Part shown: positions 1 through 8,319 of the stretch, piece after piece
Layout of the letters: every line of letters starts with the position of its first letter
Position numbering within the stretch: position 1 is the stretch's first letter
Source of the DNA: an uncultured Sphaerochaeta sp.
GTDB taxonomy: Bacteria; Spirochaetota; Spirochaetia; Sphaerochaetales; Sphaerochaetaceae
Reading direction: 5' to 3'
DNA length: 64,000 nucleotides
Assembly (NCBI RefSeq): GCF_963667405.1
Contig: NZ_OY763408.1
Coordinates: 1,449,757 to 1,513,756, forward strand
The notes under the pieces: model-generated
Databases searched by the model: none
Seen by the model: the letters and a program-made list of their open reading frames with translations, nothing else
What the model was told of the DNA's origin: nothing
Translations under genes and position numbers: made by a program

Positions 1-455
1 GATACATGCGCATGAGCATATTGGCCCAGTCGCTTGCCTCGTTGCCACCGGCACCGGCATGGATGGTGAGAAAGCAGTCATTCTTGTCGAACTTGCCGTC
101 CAGCAAAGTTTTCAGCTTGAGTTCCTGATAGCTGTGCGACAGAGCCTCGATCTGTTCGTTGATCTGTGCTTCCTCTTCAGGATTGTCAGGTTCATCACTG
201 TACAGGTCGATAAGTTCAGCCATCTCATCGATACGCTCAATCAACTCCTTCCATGGATAGTAGGAGTCTTTCAATGCATTGAGTTCGGAAAAGAGTTTCT
301 CCGCACCATTGCGGTCATCCCAGAATCCGGGGGCAAGACTTTGTTGCTCGAGATCCTGGATCTTTTTTACCATTGCAGAGGAGTCAAAGCCGCCTCCATA
401 CGGTATAGGCTTCTTCTTTTACACTTTCAAACTGACCTTTATTTTGGAAAAACAT
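1..455 (-). CDS. prfB: Peptide chain release factor 2, 5' part, with programmed frameshift (partial)
   Basis: RF2 releases the finished peptide at UGA and UAA codons. The visible part is the N-terminal helical domain followed by the start of the central domain, ending at the window edge in the RF family signature GAGGNEASDWANMLM. The gene is read in two frames: an ATG at 455, preceded by a GAAGGAG ribosome site, opens a 23-codon first frame ending in CTT TGA at 389-384. The rest of RF2 continues in the +1 frame, starting Asp-Ser-Ser. This is the classical RF2 autoregulatory frameshift, so the internal stop is not a mutation. The gene lies 16 bases after the GH57-like gene and is probably the last known member of the transcript from rnfC. 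The catalytic GGQ region is outside the window. Confidence 0.95.
383..397 (-). promoter_or_regulatory. prfB: RF2 programmed +1 frameshift site
   Basis: Read on the minus strand: GGAGG, three bases (CGG), then CTT TGA C. An internal Shine-Dalgarno-like element three bases before the CUU UGA C slip site is the arrangement known from Escherichia coli prfB. Low RF2 slows termination at UGA and lets the ribosome slip +1, so RF2 controls its own synthesis. Confidence 0.93.
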
Positions 456-471
456 GGAGTGCTCCTTCGTC

Positions 472-2370
472 TTATTTTCGCTCCACCCTGAGTCCCAGAG
501 TGAATTTTCGTTCTTCACCACATTCCAGATGAATGGGCCAGGAAGCCATGAACAGCGTGTGCTGATACAGCTTCTCATCGCCAAGGATGGTGGAGATTTC
601 AATAGTATAATCTTCCTTCAGCAAGGTAAAGCGGGTATCCGAGACCAAGGTAAGGCTGGTGCAGTTGGGCTCGTCAAAGATGCGGATCGATTTGACGTTG
701 TCCAGCATGATCTCAGCAGCTTCATGCACACTATTCTTCTTGTTCTCGAGCTGGATGAACCCTACACTCTCATGGTTGGATGCAACACACAGCGGTATTT
801 CACAACCATAGATGCACGAAATCTCGTGGTCACTGAGATTGGTCAGGGTAATATCGAGCAGTACCGTGTTCTGCCTCAGCTTGAAATGCTTGGAAATCCC
901 TATCTCCCCACCCAAGAGATCAGAATGACCGGTGGTGGAAGTGAGCCTGTACTCAGTACTTTTCCGATCCATGACGGTCAAGTCATACACTGACTGTCCC
1001 AGATCCAGACATGCTGTTCCATCCTGTTTCGCATACTCTTCCACCAACGAATTGATCGGAAGAAACACATCGGTGAACAACCTCTGCTTCTCTCCCTTTC
1101 GTATGGGATGGAGGATATGGGCACTGCTTCCAAACTGGGCGAGAGGAGAAAAAGCATCCCCATAGTTGTAGAGGGAAGGAAGATAGGTCAATTCGGCAAG
1201 CGAACCGCCTTTTGCATCAACCACGCAGCTGAGGTATTTGCCGATGACCAGATACTCATCGATTTGGTCATTATCAAAATCCAAGGCAACAGGATACGTG
1301 AAATCCTTGAGTGAGGAGAGGACGCAATCTGCCTCACTGATGTATCTCCACATAAGTTTTCGGACAGAACTTCTGAGCATGGAGGCATTTGCATCACACA
1401 CAAAAGAAGCTCCGGAACTCATTTTCTGAATCAGTTGTTCCAGACGCTTGCGAACATCCTTGTCCTTTCTGTAGGTCCTTGCAACCTCAACCATGGTGAT
1501 GTAGCGCCCATACAGGTAGGAAAGGCTTTCATCCTCCACCAATAGGTCATTGATGCAATCCAGGTGATCGCGAACAGAATCAAAACCATACCATCCGGAA
1601 CGCAGGTACCCTTTCCTGGGAAGCTCCTCACTGAGACCCACCTCATCAAGTGCAGAGCCTTCGAAAGAGAAAAGCAAGGAGCAAAGCTCATTGGTCTGTT
1701 CCTCACTGATGCCTCCCTGCAAAAGATGATCCAGGTTGAGCATGGCAAACCGATATCCTGAATCTGCAGAAAGCTGCTGACGAAGTCTGTCAAGCAACTG
1801 CGCAAACCCCAGTTCCTTCTGGGCATACCTGGACAACAGTTGGCTGACCACATCATCGGTCGGAAGCACCGTGATGGACTTTCCCATCTCCTGCATGAGA
1901 AACGGTTCGGTGAAAATTCGTTTCGAATCCTCAACATCGTGGCAGGAGATGACAATCGAATCCACACAACAGAGGTTCATGGTATTGATATACAAGGGGC
2001 TGAAGATCTGACCATAGGAGAAGAGCGTCTTGGAACGCTGTCCAAACCTTTTGCGCAAATAGGTGGTGGTCATCTCTATCTGGTTTGAACGGTCTTTGGG
2101 AGAGAGCAAACTGAGAATGCTCTGATTATACGAACCTGTCAGCAATTCAAGTTTCCCCGACCTTGCCAAATCGGCCATCAGCAACATGACCGAAGGATGA
2201 TTCGTCTCAAGCCACTCCAGGACAGGAACACCCAAAGACAATTGGAGCACTGCCTGGCTGTGGTGCAAGTGCGTGAGCAAAGGCTTGAACACAGCATTCA
2301 GTGCCCGTTCGAAAACGGGCACTGGAACGCCATGGGCAATCTGACTGTACGCACCTATCAATACGTTCAT
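472..2370 (-). CDS. GH57-like (4-alpha-glucanotransferase-type) protein, probably non-catalytic
   Basis: The 632-residue protein has the plan of family 57 4-alpha-glucanotransferases: an N-terminal barrel-like part (about 1-330) and a C-terminal beta domain beginning with DFDNDQIDEYLVIGKYLSC and a GGSLAEL motif, like the Thermococcus enzyme. The family's active-site motifs appear lost. The HQP motif near residue 9 reads SQI, and the nucleophile motif (normally T-E-R-V-W-Q-P) reads SYGQIFSP at 118-125 with Gly where the catalytic Glu should be. No clear Asp-Gly-Glu acid/base motif is seen near 206-220, where RFAMLNLDHLL stands. It starts three bases after the rnfB stop, so it is co-transcribed with the Rnf genes. 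It may be a glucan-binding or regulatory pseudoenzyme; the fold assignment is fairly secure and the loss of activity is inferred by eye. Confidence 0.7.
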   Translation of the reverse strand: MNVLIGAYSQIAHGVPVPVFERALNAVFKPLLTHLHHSQAVLQLSLGVPVLEWLETNHPSVMLLMADLARSGKLELLTGSYNQSILSLLSPKDRSNQIEMTTTYLRKRFGQRSKTLFSYGQIFSPLYINTMNLCCVDSIVISCHDVEDSKRIFTEPFLMQEMGKSITVLPTDDVVSQLLSRYAQKELGFAQLLDRLRQQLSADSGYRFAMLNLDHLLQGGISEEQTNELCSLLFSFEGSALDEVGLSEELPRKGYLRSGWYGFDSVRDHLDCINDLLVEDESLSYLYGRYITMVEVARTYRKDKDVRKRLEQLIQKMSSGASFVCDANASMLRSSVRKLMWRYISEADCVLSSLKDFTYPVALDFDNDQIDEYLVIGKYLSCVVDAKGGSLAELTYLPSLYNYGDAFSPLAQFGSSAHILHPIRKGEKQRLFTDVFLPINSLVEEYAKQDGTACLDLGQSVYDLTVMDRKSTEYRLTSTTGHSDLLGGEIGISKHFKLRQNTVLLDITLTNLSDHEISCIYGCEIPLCVASNHESVGFIQLENKKNSVHEAAEIMLDNVKSIRIFDEPNCTSLTLVSDTRFTLLKEDYTIEISTILGDEKLYQHTLFMASWPIHLECGEERKFTLGLRVERK

Positions 2371-2373
2371 CCG

Positions 2374-3174
2374 TTACCGCTTGATGATACATTTGGTCGG
2401 ACAAGCCTCAGCAGCCTCAGGTATCTGGCTGTGGGGAAGCATCTGATCAAACGTCGAAAGGAATCTGTCAACCTTGCATCCACTCTCGGGGAACTTGGTT
2501 TCACAAATCTTGCAGCCAATGCAACCGACACTGCACTGCTTGCGCACCTTGCCTCCCGGTTCATGACTATTGCACTCAATGACATATTCACTATCTTCAT
2601 AGATCATATGCATGGCATTGGTGGGACAAATCTGCACACATTTCTCACAGCTGATGCATTTCTTCTCATCGACTATGATATACCCATCCTTGTCCTTGGA
2701 GATAGCCCCAACAGGACAAACTTTGATGCACGAACCCAGATGCAGACAAGCGCTCTTGCAGTTGTTGTCACCGGTGAAGAGCAATGCTGCCGCATTGCAG
2801 TCCTCAAGCCCCTCATAGTTGTAATCCTTCACGGTGAACTCCGTATTACCCCGGCACATGACATGGGCAACTTTTCTGCGGGTATCCCCGGCAGCATCAA
2901 TCTTTGCGCCCATGATCTCAGCCATCTTGGCCACCAACGAGGGACCTCCGGGACTGCACAGGCCGATTTCCGCTTCGCCCAAGGCAACAGCGGCCGCATA
3001 GGCATTACAACCGGCATAGCCACATACACCACAGTTGGCTCCGGGCATAATCGGCTCAAGGGCAAGAACCTTGGGATCTTTTTTGATCGCCAGCTTCTTT
3101 TCCGCATAGGAGAGGCCGAATCCAAACAAGCCGCCAAGCACGGCCACTACCAGTATTGCAAAAAGAATATTCAC
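2374..3174 (-). CDS. rnfB: Rnf electron transport complex subunit B
   Basis: RnfB is the iron-sulfur subunit that takes electrons from ferredoxin at the cytoplasmic face of the Rnf complex. The 266-residue protein has one N-terminal membrane helix (about 1-24), then the RnfB cluster motif CGVCGYAGCNAYA with a later Cys (GLCSPGG). Two ferredoxin-type motifs follow (CLHLGSCIKVCP and CISCEKCVQICP), then a further Cys-rich part (CSVGCIGCKICE, CPTKC). It is longer than the roughly 190-residue proteobacterial RnfB and resembles the extended anaerobe type. It is the last rnf gene in the order C-D-G-E-A-B. Confidence 0.95.
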   Translation of the reverse strand: MNILFAILVVAVLGGLFGFGLSYAEKKLAIKKDPKVLALEPIMPGANCGVCGYAGCNAYAAAVALGEAEIGLCSPGGPSLVAKMAEIMGAKIDAAGDTRRKVAHVMCRGNTEFTVKDYNYEGLEDCNAAALLFTGDNNCKSACLHLGSCIKVCPVGAISKDKDGYIIVDEKKCISCEKCVQICPTNAMHMIYEDSEYVIECNSHEPGGKVRKQCSVGCIGCKICETKFPESGCKVDRFLSTFDQMLPHSQIPEAAEACPTKCIIKR

Positions 3175-3185
3175 GTCTCTCCCCC

Positions 3186-3779
3186 TTATACCAGATGCAG
3201 GTTGGTGATGAGCGACTTGTCAAAGGCCATGAATGCCAATGCCATCAACCCTGCACTGATGAAGGCAATCGGCATGCCACGGTACGGACCCCGTACCGGC
3301 TGCAGGTCAAGACGCTCTCGGATGTTGCTCATCAACACAATTGCCAACGTAAAGCCAAGTCCTGCTGCGAGTCCGGCCGTGAAAGCCTCCATCACATTGT
3401 AGGAGTTGGTGATGTTGATGATTGCGATACCGAGTACCGCGCAGTTGGTGGTGATCAACGGAAGGTAGATTCCCAAAGCCTTGTAAAGCGCCGGGCTGAT
3501 CTTCTGGATCACCATCTCCAGAAGCTGTACCAGACTGGCGATGACCAGAATGAAGGTAAGCGTCTGCAGATACTGCAAATTGAAGGGGACCAACAGGAAA
3601 TAGTAGATGGCCCAGGTGACCACCGAGGCAACCGTGGTAACAAAGGTAACCGAAGCACCCATCCCGATGGCATTCTCGCTGTTCTTGGATACTCCGATAA
3701 ACGGACAGAGCCCCAGGAACTGAACCAGAATGAAGTTGTTGATAAATATGAATGTCAGCAGAATTGCGATATAACTCAT
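3186..3779 (-). CDS. rnfA: Rnf electron transport complex subunit A
   Basis: RnfA is an integral membrane subunit of the Rnf ferredoxin:NAD+ oxidoreductase and is homologous to NqrE. The 197-residue, six-helix protein has the family motif FLGLCPFIGVS in its first helix, which carries the conserved Cys proposed to bind a cluster between RnfA and RnfE inside the membrane. The length is normal. It lies one base after rnfE and 11 bases before rnfB, so translation in the operon is probably coupled. Confidence 0.95.
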   Translation of the reverse strand: MSYIAILLTFIFINNFILVQFLGLCPFIGVSKNSENAIGMGASVTFVTTVASVVTWAIYYFLLVPFNLQYLQTLTFILVIASLVQLLEMVIQKISPALYKALGIYLPLITTNCAVLGIAIINITNSYNVMEAFTAGLAAGLGFTLAIVLMSNIRERLDLQPVRGPYRGMPIAFISAGLMALAFMAFDKSLITNLHLV

Positions 3780-3780
3780 C

Positions 3781-4410
3781 TTACTTGTCCTTCTTGCGTG
3801 AAGTGTTCCAGTCGAAGAACGCCTTCAGATAACCCATGATCAACAAGGCACCCGGTGCAAGGGCAAGAACCCTGATCGGATTGTCGTAGAACCAAGGGAT
3901 ATTGATGACACCACTGAAATTCCCCATCGGGAACAACGTGATAGTTCCTGAACCGAACAGCTCACGGATGAGCGCAATCAGGGTGATGCCCAAGGCAAAA
4001 CCGATGGACATGCCGATTGCATCCAGAATGCTGTCCAACACCGTATTCTTGCTTGCAAAAGCCTCTGCCCTTCCCAAAATGATGCAGTTGACCACGATCA
4101 GGGGAAGATATACGCCCAAGGCACTGTAGACCGAGGGAACAAAGGCATGCATGACCATCTCGGTGATCGTAACCAAGCTGGCGATGACAACAATGTAGGC
4201 AGGAATATGAATGCTGCCAGGGATGACCTTACGCAAGGCAGAGATGATGATGTTGCTGAAGAGCAACACGAACATGACTCCTGCTGACATACCGATGGCA
4301 TTCGAGACTTGGCTTGAGACACCGAGGACGGGACACAAGCCCAAAACAATGACAAATACCGGATTTTCCTTGAAGATTCCTTTGGTAAGTTCTTTCATAT
4401 TGGCTTTCAT
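3781..4410 (-). CDS. rnfE: Rnf electron transport complex subunit E
   Basis: RnfE is the membrane partner and paralogue of RnfA, homologous to NqrD. The 209-residue protein repeats the RnfA fold in inverted topology and carries the matching motif VLGLCPVLGVS near residue 24, with the conserved cluster Cys. The C-terminus is short and basic (SRKKDK). The start codon overlaps the end of rnfG by four bases. Confidence 0.95.
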   Translation of the reverse strand: MKANMKELTKGIFKENPVFVIVLGLCPVLGVSSQVSNAIGMSAGVMFVLLFSNIIISALRKVIPGSIHIPAYIVVIASLVTITEMVMHAFVPSVYSALGVYLPLIVVNCIILGRAEAFASKNTVLDSILDAIGMSIGFALGITLIALIRELFGSGTITLFPMGNFSGVINIPWFYDNPIRVLALAPGALLIMGYLKAFFDWNTSRKKDK

Positions 4411-4964
4411 CGTGCACCCCCAAGGCTTTTCACATACTCACTCCCTGCTGCAATTGCCTTTGCAACCGCAGTGAAGGTAACCGAAGAGCCGCTGACCGCC
4501 TGGGCGTCAGCATCGGAAAGCATGGTCTTCGAGGTGGGAATCGGCGTATCGGCGCCATTCCCCTTGAACTTATCCATGTATCCTTCCTGTTCAGCCTTCT
4601 TGCCGAGACCCGGGGTCTCGCTATGGGTCAACAGTTGTGCGAACAACATATCCCCGTCATTGGCATACGAGGCAACCAGGGTCATCTGCCCGCCATAGCC
4701 GGAACTGGTCAGACCTACGATGTAGCCGGCAACGCTGTCTTTGTCCAGCAAGTCGATCGTATAGCTTACATGAGCCTGGCCGTCGACCTCAGTGCGGGTA
4801 CCGATCGTCCAACCGTTGCTGACGGCCTCGAGAGCCTTCTTCTGGTTCATCTCGTCCTGCATCCTGATGACCGGAGCCGTAATCGAATTGGTCATGGCAA
4901 GTGCAAAAGCGCAGACTGCACAGATGGAGAGCAAAATCAGTCCGTATTTGATGTTCTTGGTCAT
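4407..4964 (-). CDS. rnfG: Rnf electron transport complex subunit G, flavoprotein
   Basis: RnfG carries a covalently bound FMN on the outer face of the membrane. The 185-residue protein has one N-terminal membrane anchor (about 7-27) and an FMN-binding domain. The flavinylation region reads DADAQAVSGSSVTFTAV, where families usually have Ser-Gly-Ala-Thr, so the FMN would be attached to a Ser or Thr of this stretch. The PGLGKKAE motif of the family is also present. It overlaps both rnfE and rnfD by four bases. No separate flavin transferase (apbE) gene is seen in the window. Confidence 0.93.
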   Translation of the reverse strand: MTKNIKYGLILLSICAVCAFALAMTNSITAPVIRMQDEMNQKKALEAVSNGWTIGTRTEVDGQAHVSYTIDLLDKDSVAGYIVGLTSSGYGGQMTLVASYANDGDMLFAQLLTHSETPGLGKKAEQEGYMDKFKGNGADTPIPTSKTMLSDADAQAVSGSSVTFTAVAKAIAAGSEYVKSLGGAR

Positions 4965-6055
4965 ACCTTTGCCTCCTTCTGCTTCTTGCGAAGTTCTCTG
5001 GTATCGCCGAATTTCCGCGGTACGATATAACGGTCAATCGTCGGGGTAAGGACGTTCATCAGCAAAATGGAGACGGAAACAGCCTCAGGCATACTGCCGA
5101 AGTAGCGGAAAAGGAACGTGAAGAATCCACAACCGATACCATAGATGATCTGGCCCTTGTGGCTGATGGGACTGGTCACATAGTCGGTTGCCATGAACAA
5201 GGCACCAAGCATGAGTCCGCCGCTGAACATCGAGGGAAAGAAACTACCGGTGAATGCCCCACGACCGGAGGGAAGACCACCGAACACCCAAGACAGCACC
5301 GCTACGCTCAACAGGTAGGTTGCAGGGATATGCCATGTGATGATCTTGCGGACCAACAGATACAGACCGCCGATCAAGAGAGCGAGTGCACTCACCTCTC
5401 CGATGCACCCGGCCACATTGCCGAGGAAGGAGTCGATGCTATAGGCTGAGAAACCGGTTGCCTGGCTGATGGACTGTGCAAAACCTGTGGCAGGATACCC
5501 AGCAGAAGAGAGCAAGCCATTGCTGTCCATTCCCAAGGTTCCCCCAGCGATTGCAGTCTTTGCAAACCCGAGAGGAGTTGCGCCACTGAGACCATCAGGC
5601 ATGATCGAAGCAAGGGTTCGTGGAGTTGCATAGGTGCTCATCGGCGTGGTGAACGAGAAGAACACGAACACACGGCCGGCCAGGGCTGGGTTTGCCCAGT
5701 TTGCCCCAAGCCCACCAAAGGTCCACTTGGCAACAAAAATGGCAAATGCACTGGCGATGAACGGGATGAACAAAGGAACCGAAGGGCTCATGTTCATACC
5801 GACCAACAGGCCGGTCAGGAACGCAGAACCATCCCAAAGGGTGGACTCCTTCCCCATTCTTCCGAGCAAATACTCTACAAGCATGGCGCTGAGAATCGAG
5901 ACTCCCAAAACCAAGAGTGAGCGCAGGCCGAATACATAGACGCCCCACAAGGAGGCAGGAGCGAGTGCAAGGGATACACTCCACATAATGGATGCGGTGT
6001 CCGCCTTCGCATGCAAGTGTGGCGAGGAGGAAACCGTCAAGGCAGGTTTATTCAT
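4961..6055 (-). CDS. rnfD: Rnf electron transport complex subunit D, flavoprotein
   Basis: RnfD is the large integral membrane subunit, homologous to NqrB. It carries covalent FMN on the Thr of the motif DGLSGATPLG, which is present. The 364-residue protein has about nine to ten membrane helices. The start chosen is the ATG at 6055 (Met-Asn-Lys-Pro), whose A-T-G-A overlaps the rnfC stop. The longer reading frame upstream lies wholly within rnfC and lacks family character. Confidence 0.95.
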   Translation of the reverse strand: MNKPALTVSSSPHLHAKADTASIMWSVSLALAPASLWGVYVFGLRSLLVLGVSILSAMLVEYLLGRMGKESTLWDGSAFLTGLLVGMNMSPSVPLFIPFIASAFAIFVAKWTFGGLGANWANPALAGRVFVFFSFTTPMSTYATPRTLASIMPDGLSGATPLGFAKTAIAGGTLGMDSNGLLSSAGYPATGFAQSISQATGFSAYSIDSFLGNVAGCIGEVSALALLIGGLYLLVRKIITWHIPATYLLSVAVLSWVFGGLPSGRGAFTGSFFPSMFSGGLMLGALFMATDYVTSPISHKGQIIYGIGCGFFTFLFRYFGSMPEAVSVSILLMNVLTPTIDRYIVPRKFGDTRELRKKQKEAKV

Positions 6056-7362
6056 TTCTTCTTTCTCCCCAGTTTCTTTCCGGTTTTCATGGTGTGGACA
6101 AGCGGCAGATGGGCTGGGCACACAAATGAGCAGCAACCGCACTCCTTGCAGTCCATAAGACTGGTCTGCATCGCCATCTCATACTCACCATGGGTGATGT
6201 AACGGTAAAGCTTTGCCGGCATCAGGCCGATCGGACAAGCCGCAACGCAGCGTCCGCAATTGAGGCATGCCGTCTGGCGTACTTTCTTCTGGGGTGCAAG
6301 GGCGAGCAAGCCGCTCGAACCCTTGGTGATCGGAGTCTCAACATCAAAGAAGGAAAATCCCATCATGGGTCCGCCACTTACCAATTTCTCCGGTTCGCTC
6401 TTGAACCCTCCGCAGAAGGCAAGCAAATCACTGACCTTGGTTCCTACCGGAGCAAGCACATTCTTGGGGTTTGCAATGCATTCGCCGGTGACACTGATCA
6501 CCCGCTCGTACAGGCTCTTGCCCAGGACGATAGCCTCATAGATGGCATTGCACGTGCCGATATTCGCAACCACGGCGCCGACATCCAGGGGCAATTTGCC
6601 TGAAGGAATCTCACGATTGATGGTCGCCTTGAGCAGCTGCTTCTCATCACCTTGGGGATACTTTATTTTCAGGCCCATGACCTCAATGGGATATCCCTTC
6701 TGGGTGATCAGGGTTCTCAAATGCTCGATGGCATCGGGCTTGTTCAACTCAACACCAATGATGATGCGTTCTGCACCGATGATCTTTGCAGCAATCATCG
6801 CGCCTTCAATGGCTTGCTCACCTTTCTCCAGCATGACGCGGTAGTCTGCCGTCAGATAGGGTTCACACTCGACACCATTGACCACAAACGCTTCCACTTT
6901 CTTGTCTTTGGGAATGGAGAACTTCACGTGTGCAGGGAACGTTGCGCCCCCCATACCCACGATGCCCAGATCCTTGATCTTGGCAAGCAGGTCACTGCTG
7001 GAAGTCGTTTTCCAATCCTCAGTGTTGCCACTGAGCTCTGGCTGGATCTCATCGGGAATGATGACAAACGCATCACACACCACGCTGTTTGCAAGGGTTA
7101 CTTTCCTGATTTCCTTGATCGTACCACTGACCGGGGAGTGGACGTCAGCACTGATGAAACCGGCGGCCTCCCCAATTTTTTCTCCGCGAACTACGGTATC
7201 TCCCTTGGCTTTGATTGCCTTTGCAGGCGCTCCAAGGTGCTGTGACAGAGCGACGAGCAACTCCCCGGGCATGGGTAATCGCTCAATCGACTGGGAACGG
7301 CTGAATACCTTATTGTCATCAGGATGCACTCCACCCTTCCTGAACGTAGGTACTTTCTGCAT
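6052..7362 (-). CDS. rnfC: Rnf electron transport complex subunit C
   Basis: RnfC is the peripheral NADH-binding subunit, with FMN and two [4Fe-4S] clusters. The 436-residue protein opens with the typical FRKGGVHPDDNK, has the Gly-rich nucleotide/FMN region GIVGMGGATFPAHVK, and ends with two ferredoxin motifs (CLNCGRCVAACPIGLMP and CKECGCCSFVCPAHLP). The start ATG has an AAGGAG ribosome site eight bases upstream. It is the first gene of rnfCDGEAB and is divergent from the P-loop gene. Confidence 0.95.
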   Translation of the reverse strand: MQKVPTFRKGGVHPDDNKVFSRSQSIERLPMPGELLVALSQHLGAPAKAIKAKGDTVVRGEKIGEAAGFISADVHSPVSGTIKEIRKVTLANSVVCDAFVIIPDEIQPELSGNTEDWKTTSSSDLLAKIKDLGIVGMGGATFPAHVKFSIPKDKKVEAFVVNGVECEPYLTADYRVMLEKGEQAIEGAMIAAKIIGAERIIIGVELNKPDAIEHLRTLITQKGYPIEVMGLKIKYPQGDEKQLLKATINREIPSGKLPLDVGAVVANIGTCNAIYEAIVLGKSLYERVISVTGECIANPKNVLAPVGTKVSDLLAFCGGFKSEPEKLVSGGPMMGFSFFDVETPITKGSSGLLALAPQKKVRQTACLNCGRCVAACPIGLMPAKLYRYITHGEYEMAMQTSLMDCKECGCCSFVCPAHLPLVHTMKTGKKLGRKKK

Positions 7363-7386
7363 GCATAACGCTCCTTATGTAGATGA

Positions 7387-7416
7387 TTGTCAGAACAGAC
7401 TGAAAATTATGATAAT
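7387..7416 (+). promoter_or_regulatory. Probable promoter of the P-loop/Asp23-like gene
   Basis: TTGTCA, 18 bases, then GATAAT (within TATGATAAT), with a start expected near 7423, about 24 bases before the ATG at 7447. A TATAAT at 7443-7448 overlaps that ATG but has no -35 box at suitable spacing. Confidence 0.45.
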
Positions 7417-7433
7417 GCAGTATTATTGTACAA
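7406..7433 (-). promoter_or_regulatory. Probable rnf operon promoter
   Basis: On the minus strand there is TTGTAC, 16 bases, then CATAAT, about 45 bases before the rnfC start. It overlaps the promoter region of the divergent gene, so the two may compete or be co-regulated. Confidence 0.5.
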
Positions 7434-7446
7434 GAAATTCTGTATA

Positions 7447-8319
7447 ATGAAAACCATGAATCGAGTATTTAAGTATGCTTTCTGGAAACTGAAAGGGACG
7501 AAAGTGTATGCACTTGTCGGAAAAAGCGGAACCGGCAAAAGCTTTCGCTCCAAGCTGGTAGCCCAGAAATATCGTATAGATCTGATTATTGATGACGGGC
7601 TTCTGATACGTGGGGACCGCATTCTTTCCGGTAAATCCGCCAAGCGGGAAGAGAATGTGCTCTCAGCTGTCCGCACTGCAGTCTTCGATGATCCGGATCA
7701 CCAGAAACAGGTGCGTGAAACGCTGGAAAAGGAGAAATACCACAAGGTTCTCATCATCGGCACCAGTGAGAAGATGGTCTACAAAATCGCTTCACGACTC
7801 AATCTTCCCCAACCGGAAAAACTCTTTCGCATCGAGGATATCGCCACCAAGGAACAGATTGAGACCGCGATGCGCATCCGCTACTCAGAAGGCAAGCATG
7901 TCATTCCCGTACCCTCGATAGAAATTACCCGCAACTACCCCCAGATTGTCTATGACTCCATGCGGGTATTCCAGAAAAACAAGAGAAATGTCCCCTTCAA
8001 GCGAAAGAATGTGAGCTTCGAGAAGACGATTGTACGTCCGGAGTTTTCCAAATACGGGAAAGTCACCGTCAGTGAGGCTGCTCTCACCCAGATGGTTGCA
8101 CACTGTCTTGATGAGTTTGACTCCCAGATAAAGGTAAAGCGCGTGCAGGTGCAGATCAAAGCCGAAGGCTATGCGCTGACGGTAAAACTCAGGGTACCGA
8201 TGCAACACCAGATCTCCACCACCTTGGGAGAACTGCAGGAGTACATTGCAGACAGCCTTGAGAAATATGGGGGGATATTCGTCTCCTCGGTCAACATAGA
8301 AATAGAGGAGTGGGGCTAA
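7447..8319 (+). CDS. P-loop NTPase with C-terminal Asp23/Gls24-like domain, function unknown
   Basis: The 290-residue protein has a Walker A motif near its N-terminus (LVGKSGTGKSFRSK) followed by a nucleoside-kinase-like region. Its last 90 or so residues (starting YGKVTVSEAALTQMV, ending VSSVNIEIEEWG) have the alternating pattern of the Asp23/Gls24/YloU family, small domains found in envelope-stress and RNA- or membrane-associated proteins. I know of no characterised protein with this combination. The start is taken at the ATG at 7447; an ATG at 7456 is also possible, and neither has a clear ribosome site. It is divergent from rnfC, and its stop overlaps the pcnB-like stop by three bases. 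The family assignment of the C-terminus is inferred. Confidence 0.6.
   Translation: MKTMNRVFKYAFWKLKGTKVYALVGKSGTGKSFRSKLVAQKYRIDLIIDDGLLIRGDRILSGKSAKREENVLSAVRTAVFDDPDHQKQVRETLEKEKYHKVLIIGTSEKMVYKIASRLNLPQPEKLFRIEDIATKEQIETAMRIRYSEGKHVIPVPSIEITRNYPQIVYDSMRVFQKNKRNVPFKRKNVSFEKTIVRPEFSKYGKVTVSEAALTQMVAHCLDEFDSQIKVKRVQVQIKAEGYALTVKLRVPMQHQISTTLGELQEYIADSLEKYGGIFVSSVNIEIEEWG

Noticed and set aside
384-386. Internal stop in prfB as a pseudogene sign
   Set aside because: The stop sits in the canonical RF2 frameshift context, so it is regulatory.
2197-3402. Long plus-strand open frame of about 401 codons
   Set aside because: It runs antisense to rnfB and the start of the GH57-like gene, whose minus-strand proteins carry recognisable domains and cluster motifs.
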